Source: SFWF01 sp045537915 (GTDB taxonomy: Bacteria > Bacillota > Clostridia > Oscillospirales > Acutalibacteraceae). From it: a DNA stretch of 64,000 nucleotides. The stretch spans positions 1 through 64,000 of the forward strand of contig JAZSQK010000010.1 in NCBI GenBank assembly GCA_045537915.1, written 5' to 3'. This document shows positions 58,410-64,000 of this stretch, piece after piece (the first letter of the stretch is position 1; every line of letters begins with the position of its first letter). Under the pieces are notes generated by a model, which saw only the letters and a program-made list of their open reading frames with translations, was not told the origin of the DNA and made no database searches. The position numbers and the translations under genes were made by a program.

Positions 58410-58610
58410 ATGATTAGTTATAAACCATTTTATAGTACATTATTTAAAAAGGGTGTTACGGAATATCACTTGATTTTCAAACAGGGCTTTTCCGCAAACA
58501 CACTGCATAGAATAAAAAAAGGTGAAGCAATAAGCACGAAAACACTTGATGCTCTTTGCTACACCCTAGATTGTTCTGTAAGCGATATAATTGAATTTGT
58601 AAAAGAATAG
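58410..58610 (+). CDS. Small XRE/Cro-type DNA-binding regulator
   Basis: The 66 residues are a single helix-turn-helix domain of the compact Cro/C1 (HTH_26-like) type: FSANTLHRIKKGEAISTKTLDALCYTLDCSVSDIIEF. There is no dimerisation or sensor domain. It is divergent from the lipoprotein-SHOCT unit, and a palindrome lies within that unit's promoter 45 bases upstream, so local repression and possibly autoregulation are likely (inference). The ATG at 58410 has only a weak ribosome binding site (TTGGAA). Confidence 0.8.
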   Translation: MISYKPFYSTLFKKGVTEYHLIFKQGFSANTLHRIKKGEAISTKTLDALCYTLDCSVSDIIEFVKE

Positions 58611-58644
58611 CACTCAATTTATTTTTTGTAAAAAGAGTGCTATT
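58606..58644 (+). terminator. Terminator of the XRE regulator gene
   Basis: AATAGCACTC (overlapping the stop codon) pairs with GAGTGCTATT, then CTTTATTT; the loop is about 19 bases. Confidence 0.7.
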
Positions 58645-58801
58645 CTTTATTTATAATTGTTAATTAAAGATAAATCGTTTGACTCGATAAAAATCACAAT
58701 TTAGAATCGAATACCTTATTCAAAAAGAGTGTTAGGAAGTCAAAGTTACCGACAAATAATTCATTTTTTTGCTATTTGATGGATAGGCGCATAGAAGCAA
58801 G

Positions 58802-58835
58802 AAAACCCCGAAACCAAAAATGGTTTCGGGGTTTT
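58802..58835. terminator. Second copy of the duplicated hairpin
   Basis: AAAACCCCGAAACC and its complement around AAAAAT, then TTTT. Shares 26 bases with the hairpin at 56519-56560, in the same orientation. Confidence 0.7.
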
Positions 58836-58840
58836 TGTAA

Positions 58841-58966
58841 TCTTCGAAATAATACAGATTATCTCTTGGAGAACTGTCGGAGCGTTAAGAAAATAGTCCG
58901 GTGGACTATTTTTAGTTCCGACCGCAACGGCTATGCCGTGAGGACACCACAGTTGAACATAAAAAA
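58841..58966. other. Structured intergenic stretch without a credible gene
   Basis: Contains AAAATAGTCC-GGT-GGACTATTTT (58890-58912) nested inside GTCGGA (58876-58881) / TCCGAC (58917-58922), and ACGGC-TAT-GCCGT (58927-58939). Reading frames here are open by composition only. It looks like a repetitive, hairpin-rich element. Confidence 0.4.
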
Positions 58967-58994
58967 ACAAGCCTCGCATATCTGCAAGGCTTGT
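58967..58994. terminator. Terminator of rplM-rpsI
   Basis: ACAAGCCT-GCA and TGC-AGGCTTGT pair with one mismatch around TATC; the plus-strand A run gives a T run on the minus strand. Confidence 0.8.
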
Positions 58995-59013
58995 AAATAA
59001 ATTTTGGAAACGA

Positions 59014-59412
59014 CTAACGCTTCGAGAACTGAGGTGCACGACGTGCAGCCTTGAGTCCGTACTTCTTTCTTTCCTTCATTCTCGGGTCACGAGTGAGGAG
59101 TCCTGCCTTCTTGAGAGTAGAACGAAGTTCCTCGTCGTACTGGAGAAGTGCACGGGAGATACCGTGACGGATAGCACCAGCCTGACCTGTAACGCCGCCG
59201 CCTGCAACACGACAGATAATGTCGAACTTGCCGAGGGTGTCGGTAAGGTTGAGGGGCTGACGAACGATGAGCTTTAAGGTTTCAAGTCCGAAATAATCGT
59301 CGATCTCACGGTCGTTGATTATAATCTTTCCTGTACCGTTGTAAACACGAACACGGGCAACAGAGCTCTTTCTTCTGCCGGTTCCGTAAAAATAAGGCTT
59401 TCCTTCAATCAT
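59014..59412 (-). CDS. rpsI: 30S ribosomal protein S9
   Basis: The 132-residue protein of the small subunit head, with its C-terminal tail reaching the P-site tRNA. YFYGTGRRKSSVARVRV, GGGVTGQAGAIRHGISRAL and the terminal KKYGLKAARRAPQFSKR are family hallmarks. AAAGGAG precedes the ATG, 17 bases after rplM. Confidence 0.97.
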   Translation of the reverse strand: MIEGKPYFYGTGRRKSSVARVRVYNGTGKIIINDREIDDYFGLETLKLIVRQPLNLTDTLGKFDIICRVAGGGVTGQAGAIRHGISRALLQYDEELRSTLKKAGLLTRDPRMKERKKYGLKAARRAPQFSKR

Positions 59413-59429
59413 TACTCTGTGCTCCTTTC

Positions 59430-59855
59430 TTATTCGATTACTTCGGGCTTCTGAGCGGCATGAAGATGCTCAGCACCCTTGTAGATGCGAAGTCTGGTTA
59501 AAGCCTTGCGGCCGATTGTGGTATCGGGAACCATTCCCTTAACAGCAAGCTGCATTGCAAACTCAGGCTTGTTAGCCATAAGAGTTGCATACTTAACTTC
59601 CTTGAGGCTTCCGATATAGCCGGTGTGATGACGGTAGAACTTTTTGTCAAGCTTCTTACCGGTAAGAACGGCTTTTTCTGCATTGATAACGATTACATGG
59701 TCTCCGCAATCAACATGGGGAGTAAACTCGGGCTTACCCTTACCACGAAGAAGGTCGGCAACTCTGACAGCTGTGCGTCCGAGGGGCTTTCCTGCAGCAT
59801 CGATCACGTACCACTTACGCTGAACTTCAGCGGGTTTTGCCATAAAAGTGGACAT
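59430..59855 (-). CDS. rplM: 50S ribosomal protein L13
   Basis: The 142-residue protein, an early assembly protein. MSTFMAKPAEVQRKWYVIDA, GKPLGRTAVRVADLLRGK, VLTGKKLDKKFYRHHTGYIG and MVPDTTIGRKALTRLRIYKG are typical. The ATG at 59855 follows GGAGGAAAGACCT. First gene of the rplM-rpsI unit under a perfect promoter. Confidence 0.97.
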   Translation of the reverse strand: MSTFMAKPAEVQRKWYVIDAAGKPLGRTAVRVADLLRGKGKPEFTPHVDCGDHVIVINAEKAVLTGKKLDKKFYRHHTGYIGSLKEVKYATLMANKPEFAMQLAVKGMVPDTTIGRKALTRLRIYKGAEHLHAAQKPEVIE

Positions 59856-59896
59856 AGGTCTTTCCTCCAATAAATTTCTTTTTAAAGTGCTTGACT

Positions 59897-59925
59897 ATTA
59901 TAACAACCACAATTTCTTTTGTCAA
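59897..59925 (-). promoter_or_regulatory. Promoter of rplM-rpsI
   Basis: Perfect TTGACA (59920-59925) and TATAAT (59897-59902) with a 17-base spacer. Confidence 0.88.
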
Positions 59926-60040
59926 CATTTATTTAATATTTTTTTAAAATAACAAATTAGTTCTCTGTTTTCCTTTGATTTTCTCCAAATTTCTCGTTTT
60001 ATCTAATTTATGATTTTTAAAAAATTTTGCAAAAAATATA

Positions 60041-60060
60041 GGTGGAATATAAATTCCACC
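60041..60060. terminator. Terminator after uppP (end of the glycogen-uppP unit)
   Basis: GGTGGAAT and ATTCCACC pair around ATAA; the A-rich left flank gives a T run on the minus strand. Confidence 0.75.
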
Positions 60061-60069
60061 CTTTAAAAG

Positions 60070-60903
60070 TTATTTTGCAATCAGTCCGAAATAAATCAGC
60101 ACAAGCAGACCGAGTGCGATACGATACCAACCGAAGAAGGTAAAATCCTTTTTCTTGATATAACCCATAAGAAATTTAATAACAATTATCGACACGATAA
60201 ATGCGGTTATCATTCCGACAGCGAGAATCACTGTTTCAAGGCCGCCTATATTAAATCCAACCTCGGCTATGTACTTAACTATTTTTAGCAGACTTGCGCC
60301 GAACATTACAGGTACTGCAAGATAGAAGCTGAACTCAGCAGAAACGGTTCTCGAAACGCCGAGCAGCATAGCGCCGAGAATGGTAGCGCCCGAACGGGAG
60401 GTTCCGGGAATCAGCGACAGCACCTGAAAAGAACCGATGAGCAGAGCCGTTTTATAGGAAAGACCCTTAATGCAGGTGGTTTTGGGCTCACGGTTTTTAT
60501 TTATTGCTTCTACAACAAGGAACAAAACGCCATATATTATAAGTGTTGCCGCAACCGTCTTATAGTTGAAAAATTTTTCGTTAATCCAGTCGTCAAGCAG
60601 AATACCTATAACCGCCGCAGGCAAACAGGCAACAATTACCTTTGACCAGAGGGATATACTTTTTTTCTTTATATATCCGTTTTCCTTGGTTGTAAAGGGC
60701 CAGAGCTTGTTCCAGAAAATTACAACTACAGCCAGTATGGCTCCGAGCTGTATAACAACCTCGAACATTTCTTTAAACTCATCGCTTGTGCCGAGCTTTA
60801 AAAACTCATCAGCCAAAATAAGATGACCCGTACTGCTTATCGGCAGCCATTCGGTTATACCCTCAATTATGCCGAGGATTACAGATTTTATAATATCAAA
60901 CAT
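60070..60903 (-). CDS. uppP: Undecaprenyl-diphosphatase UppP (BacA)
   Basis: A membrane phosphatase recycling undecaprenyl pyrophosphate, the lipid carrier of cell-wall synthesis; it also gives bacitracin tolerance. The 277 residues contain the catalytic motifs GIIEGITEWLPISSTGHL (12-29) and PGTSRSGATILGAMLLGVSR, and about seven membrane segments. It is 12 bases downstream of glgA in the same direction, so probably read from the glycogen operon. Confidence 0.95.
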   Translation of the reverse strand: MFDIIKSVILGIIEGITEWLPISSTGHLILADEFLKLGTSDEFKEMFEVVIQLGAILAVVVIFWNKLWPFTTKENGYIKKKSISLWSKVIVACLPAAVIGILLDDWINEKFFNYKTVAATLIIYGVLFLVVEAINKNREPKTTCIKGLSYKTALLIGSFQVLSLIPGTSRSGATILGAMLLGVSRTVSAEFSFYLAVPVMFGASLLKIVKYIAEVGFNIGGLETVILAVGMITAFIVSIIVIKFLMGYIKKKDFTFFGWYRIALGLLVLIYFGLIAK

Positions 60904-60915
60904 AATATCACCCTT

Positions 60916-62337
60916 TTATTTAGCGCAAAGCTCCTTGTAAAGTCCAATATATGAACCGGCAGATGCATTCCAACTATTGTCGCACTCCATCGCCCTTTTT
61001 ACAAGTATATTCCAACCCTCTTTATCCTTATAACCCTCAAGCGCACGTTCGACCGCATACTTCATATCGTGTGCGTTATAGTTTGCAAAGGTAAAGCCGT
61101 TGCCTTTACCGTCGCCCGAGTCGGATATTGTGTCGTTAAGTCCGCCCGTCTTACGCACTATCGGAATAGTGCCGTACCGAAGAGCAATCATCTGGGCAAG
61201 GCCGCAGGGCTCACTCTTTGAGGGCATAAGGAAGATATCGGCACCCGCATATATCTTTCTTGCAAGGTCGGGGATAAAGCCGAGCTTAAAGGCAACCTTT
61301 TCGGGATGCTTTTTTGCCATTTCATAGAAAAAGGTTTCAAACTCCCAATCTCCCGAGCCGAGTATCGCAAACTGGACATCATTTTGCAGTAGCTCCTCAA
61401 AGACACACTTTACAAGATCAAAGCCCTTGTGTCCGACAAGACGGGAAACAATTCCGATAAGGGGGGTATCTGCCTTTATGGGCAGTCCCATATATTTTTG
61501 AAGCTCCGCCTTATTTACAGCCTTGTTTGAGAAATCCTCTGCGCTGTAACCTGCAAAGATATTTTTATCGGTTTCGGGGTTATAAACGACAGTATCTATT
61601 CCGTTTACTATTCCGCAAAGCTTATAGGTATATTCCTTAAGAATCGGGTCCAGTCCGTGTGAATAATAAGGATCAAGTATCTCCTTTGCATATGTGGGAG
61701 ACACGGTTGTTACCTTTTCTGAGCACTGTATTGCCGCCTTCATCATATTTACGCAGCCGTCATATTCTATAAGCCCCACCGCTTCATTCGGGAGCCCCAG
61801 AACATCTCCTATAAGGTCGTGCCCGTACTTGCCCTGATACTGTATATTATGGATAGTGAAAACCGTTTTGATATTGGCATACATCGGCTCACTCTTATAG
61901 AATATATCGTGGAAAACGGGTATCATTGCCGTCTGCCAATCGTTGCAGTGTATTATATCCGGAACATAATCTATGCATCTTATTGTTTCGAGTACCGCTC
62001 TGGAGAAAAAGGCAAACCTCTCGGCGTCGTCATAAAAGCCGTAAAGAGAATCCCTCTTGAAATAGTACTGATTATCAAGCAGATAATATGTCACTCCGTC
62101 GTAACGGGCTTCAAAAATTCCACAGTACTGTCTTCTCCAGGAAACAGGCACCGTTATGCTTGTTATAAAATTCATATTTGCCCTGAGCTCATCGGGAACC
62201 GACGAATAGAGCGGCATTATCACTCTGCAGCCAACAAGTCTTCTGCGAAGCGCCTTGGGCAGTGCTCCCGCCACATCGGCAAGACCGCCAGACATCGCAA
62301 AGGGATAGGCTTCGCTTGTAGCATATAAAACCTTCAT
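60916..62337 (-). CDS. glgA: Glycogen synthase (ADP-glucose)
   Basis: A GT5 glycosyltransferase of 473 residues that extends alpha-1,4-glucan from ADP-glucose. The N-terminal Rossmann domain has SGGLADVAGALPKAL (16-30), HCNDWQTAMIP and FTIHNIQYQG; the C-terminal domain has MPSKSEPCGLAQMIALRYG and VRKTGGLNDTI. The position equivalent to Lys15 of E. coli GlgA, which contacts ADP-glucose, is Met15 here (FAMSGGL). Preceded by glgC-glgD in the same unit. Confidence 0.95.
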   Translation of the reverse strand: MKVLYATSEAYPFAMSGGLADVAGALPKALRRRLVGCRVIMPLYSSVPDELRANMNFITSITVPVSWRRQYCGIFEARYDGVTYYLLDNQYYFKRDSLYGFYDDAERFAFFSRAVLETIRCIDYVPDIIHCNDWQTAMIPVFHDIFYKSEPMYANIKTVFTIHNIQYQGKYGHDLIGDVLGLPNEAVGLIEYDGCVNMMKAAIQCSEKVTTVSPTYAKEILDPYYSHGLDPILKEYTYKLCGIVNGIDTVVYNPETDKNIFAGYSAEDFSNKAVNKAELQKYMGLPIKADTPLIGIVSRLVGHKGFDLVKCVFEELLQNDVQFAILGSGDWEFETFFYEMAKKHPEKVAFKLGFIPDLARKIYAGADIFLMPSKSEPCGLAQMIALRYGTIPIVRKTGGLNDTISDSGDGKGNGFTFANYNAHDMKYAVERALEGYKDKEGWNILVKRAMECDNSWNASAGSYIGLYKELCAK

Positions 62338-62351
62338 TTAGTCCTCCGTAT

Positions 62352-63461
62352 TTAAACCGTTTCTTTCTTTCCTACTATTTTTTTAGTAATTCTTCCGTCG
62401 AGCTTTTTATCCTTTGTAATGGTTGCAAAGCGGTCGCAAACCATATAGCTTACCTCACTGCCGACACCGACAGTAGTGCCCTCCATAAGAATACTGTTCT
62501 CTACGACTGCACCTGCCGCTACTATAACATCTCTGAAAAGTATACTGTTTTTGACCGTGCCCTCAATGATACAACCGTCCGAAATAAGACAGTTAGCCGT
62601 CTTGGATTCTATTTCATATTTGGCAGGCATATCGTCACGGCTGTTTGTATGGATAGGTCTTTCGGGATTGAATAAATCCTTTCTCACTTGGGACTCAAGC
62701 AGACTCATATTAGCCTTAAAGTAGCTCTCAAGTCCATCCATTACGGCGACGAAACCGTCATGGCGGTATCCGAATATACGGAGCTCTTTATATTTTGCGT
62801 GAATAATTCCGTGTGAAAAGCTGACAGAGCCTATATCATAGGCATCGTTTACAAGCTTTATAAGAAGCTCTCTTTTTATAATAATTACATCAAGGCCGTA
62901 GTTACAGGACTCATTCTCTTCAAAGCCGATACCTACTATTCTACCCTCATCGTCAAAGGTAAAATCCATTACATCCTGCTGACCATGAGGCTTCTTACCG
63001 TGGGCGTAAACCACAGTTATATCGGCTTTATTTTTATTATGGAATTTCTTGACCTTTTTAAGATCGATATTTGCTATAACATCGGTATCACAGAGGATAA
63101 CATACTCCTCCTGAGCTTCTACAAGGCACTCCATAATTCCGTAAAGCGCCTCAACCCTTCCTTTGTAGACGGGCGCCTCGTTAGAGGCATAGGGCGGAAA
63201 TATGAAAAGTCCCCCTCTTTTACGGTCAAGGTCCCAGGGCTTTCCGCTTCCCACATGGTTCATCAGCGAAAAGTAGTTAGCCTTTGTAATAAGGCCGACA
63301 TTGCTGACACCTGCATTTGTGAGGTTTGAAAGCATAAAGTCAACAAGCCTGTATCTTGCGCCGAAGGGCACCGACGCCATTGAACGAGCGGCGGTAAGGT
63401 CCTTGAGCAGAGCATCGTGAGAGTTGGCAAAAATAATACCTAAAACATTATTGGTTTTCAT
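62352..63461 (-). CDS. glgD: GlgD, regulatory subunit-like ADP-glucose pyrophosphorylase
   Basis: The 369 residues match GlgD of Firmicutes, a paralogue of GlgC that forms heterotetramers with it and modulates activity. The N-terminal nucleotidyltransferase domain (NVLGIIFANSHDALLKDLTAARSMASVPFGARYRLVDF) has lost the GGxGxRL loop needed for catalysis, as usual for GlgD. The C-terminal part is a left-handed beta-helix (SISDGCIIEGTVKNSILFRDV-like hexapeptides). The ATG overlaps the glgC stop by one base (TAATG). Confidence 0.95.
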   Translation of the reverse strand: MKTNNVLGIIFANSHDALLKDLTAARSMASVPFGARYRLVDFMLSNLTNAGVSNVGLITKANYFSLMNHVGSGKPWDLDRKRGGLFIFPPYASNEAPVYKGRVEALYGIMECLVEAQEEYVILCDTDVIANIDLKKVKKFHNKNKADITVVYAHGKKPHGQQDVMDFTFDDEGRIVGIGFEENESCNYGLDVIIIKRELLIKLVNDAYDIGSVSFSHGIIHAKYKELRIFGYRHDGFVAVMDGLESYFKANMSLLESQVRKDLFNPERPIHTNSRDDMPAKYEIESKTANCLISDGCIIEGTVKNSILFRDVIVAAGAVVENSILMEGTTVGVGSEVSYMVCDRFATITKDKKLDGRITKKIVGKKETV

Positions 63462-64000
63462 TATATTCTGCCTCCCTCTTCAATATCTTCGGTAATCATT
63501 TTCTTGGCCGAAACTACCGCATTTTTGCCGACCTTAAGGCCGTCTCCGATTACCGTAATGCCCCAGTCCTTAATATCCTTTATCTCTTCAGGGCTCTCTC
63601 CTACTACTGCGCCCTCTTCTATAACAGAATTTTCTGCTACTATTGAATATCTGACACAGGCTCCCTTTTTGATTACCGTTCCGGGCATAATGAGAGAGTA
63701 CTCAACTACTGCCCCTTCTTCGACCGTTACATTTGAAAAAAGTATCGAAAAGTCAAGCTTTCCCGCAACACTGCAGCCGACCGTAACAAGAGAGTTTTCG
63801 ACGTTTGCCGTATCGGTTATATGCTGGGGCGGCAGTCCCTTTGTCGAACAGTATATCGGCCAGGCATCATCATAAAGATTGAGGTCACTTCTGGGATTTA
63901 AAAGGTCAAGATTTGCGTCCCACAAAGAATCTATCGTTCCGACATCCTTCCAGTATCCGTCAAAACGGTATGCCATCATTTTCTGATTATCACAAAGCAT
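63461..64000 (-). CDS. glgC: Glucose-1-phosphate adenylyltransferase GlgC, C-terminal part (runs off the window)
   Basis: The visible 179 residues are the C-terminal end of GlgC: RFDGYWKDVGTIDSLWDANLDLL near the window edge, which closes the active site, then the left-handed beta-helix (VTVEEGAVVEYSLIMPGTVIKKGA and following). GlgC makes ADP-glucose for GlgA. The start lies beyond 64000. Gene order glgC-glgD-glgA is standard in Firmicutes. Confidence 0.93.
   Translation of the reverse strand: MLCDNQKMMAYRFDGYWKDVGTIDSLWDANLDLLNPRSDLNLYDDAWPIYCSTKGLPPQHITDTANVENSLVTVGCSVAGKLDFSILFSNVTVEEGAVVEYSLIMPGTVIKKGACVRYSIVAENSVIEEGAVVGESPEEIKDIKDWGITVIGDGLKVGKNAVVSAKKMITEDIEEGGRI

Noticed and set aside
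58761..59039. Minus-strand frame of 92 codons before rpsI
   Set aside because: It spans a terminator and several hairpins, overlaps the rpsI end and has no ribosome binding site or family resemblance.

Overview
The window looks like a chromosomal segment of an anaerobic, low-to-mid GC Firmicute of class Clostridia, most like an uncultured gut Oscillospiraceae/Ruminococcaceae member. The signs are strong AGGAGG ribosome binding sites, sigma-A promoters with 17-base spacers, a GlgC/GlgD pair, NrdR, meso-diaminopimelate dehydrogenase, a sensory [FeFe] hydrogenase and no respiratory chain. This placement is inferred from gene content; no 16S rRNA gene is present.

Layout. 1-7.7 kb: the start of rplS, a YwaF/TMEM164-like membrane protein, a 2-oxoacid dehydrogenase operon (E2, E3 and a fused E1 alpha-beta), a divergent lipoate-protein ligase and tRNA-Leu(UAA). 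7.8-8.1 kb: an IS200/IS605 transposase remnant. 8.2-23.8 kb: one tightly packed 15-gene minus-strand operon, read from a single promoter near 23.84 kb. Its order is a NuoE-like ferredoxin, sensory [FeFe] hydrogenase, SpoIIE/PP2C phosphatase, malate dehydrogenase (lactate dehydrogenase fold), fumarase, HdrB, HdrC, HdrA, FlxD/MvhD, two further Flx-type Fe-S proteins, FlxA, a 2Fe-2S/4Fe-4S subunit, a soluble fumarate reductase flavoprotein and an AspT/SucE-type exporter. Together these can run oxaloacetate to malate to fumarate to succinate and export succinate, with NADH electrons handled by a flavin-bifurcating Hdr-Flx module. I consider this the most exciting system in the window: a cytoplasmic, possibly electron-bifurcating NADH:fumarate reductase operon with an H2 sensor at its head and a Rex-like site upstream.

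24-30 kb: Mrp/NBP35, an S1-domain protein, an alpha/beta hydrolase, a minimal SufC-SufB/D pair (SMS-like) and a ceramidase-like protein. 30.3-34.4 kb: the canonical rpmG-secE-nusG-rplK-rplA-rplJ-rplL cluster, with an L10 leader and a SecE carrying an extra membrane domain. 34.4-50.5 kb: housekeeping genes (rlmH, a WalJ-like hydrolase, murA, argH, a membrane-anchored murF, ddl, a CDF transporter, a Nif3-like protein, glnS, gltX, nrdR, cyclophilin, a phosphodiesterase). 50.6-54.1 kb: three small unknown proteins, a DUF4358 lipoprotein, luxS, an orphan structured non-coding RNA with its own promoter and terminator, a DUF2752 protein and a TM2 protein. 54.2-58.8 kb is accessory-like: ddh, two lipoproteins, a SHOCT protein, a small XRE regulator with a palindrome inside the divergent promoter, and an unusual array of hairpins joined by a conserved linker. 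59-64 kb: rplM-rpsI, uppP and the glycogen genes glgC(partial)-glgD-glgA.

No CRISPR array, rRNA operon, prophage or intact insertion sequence was seen.
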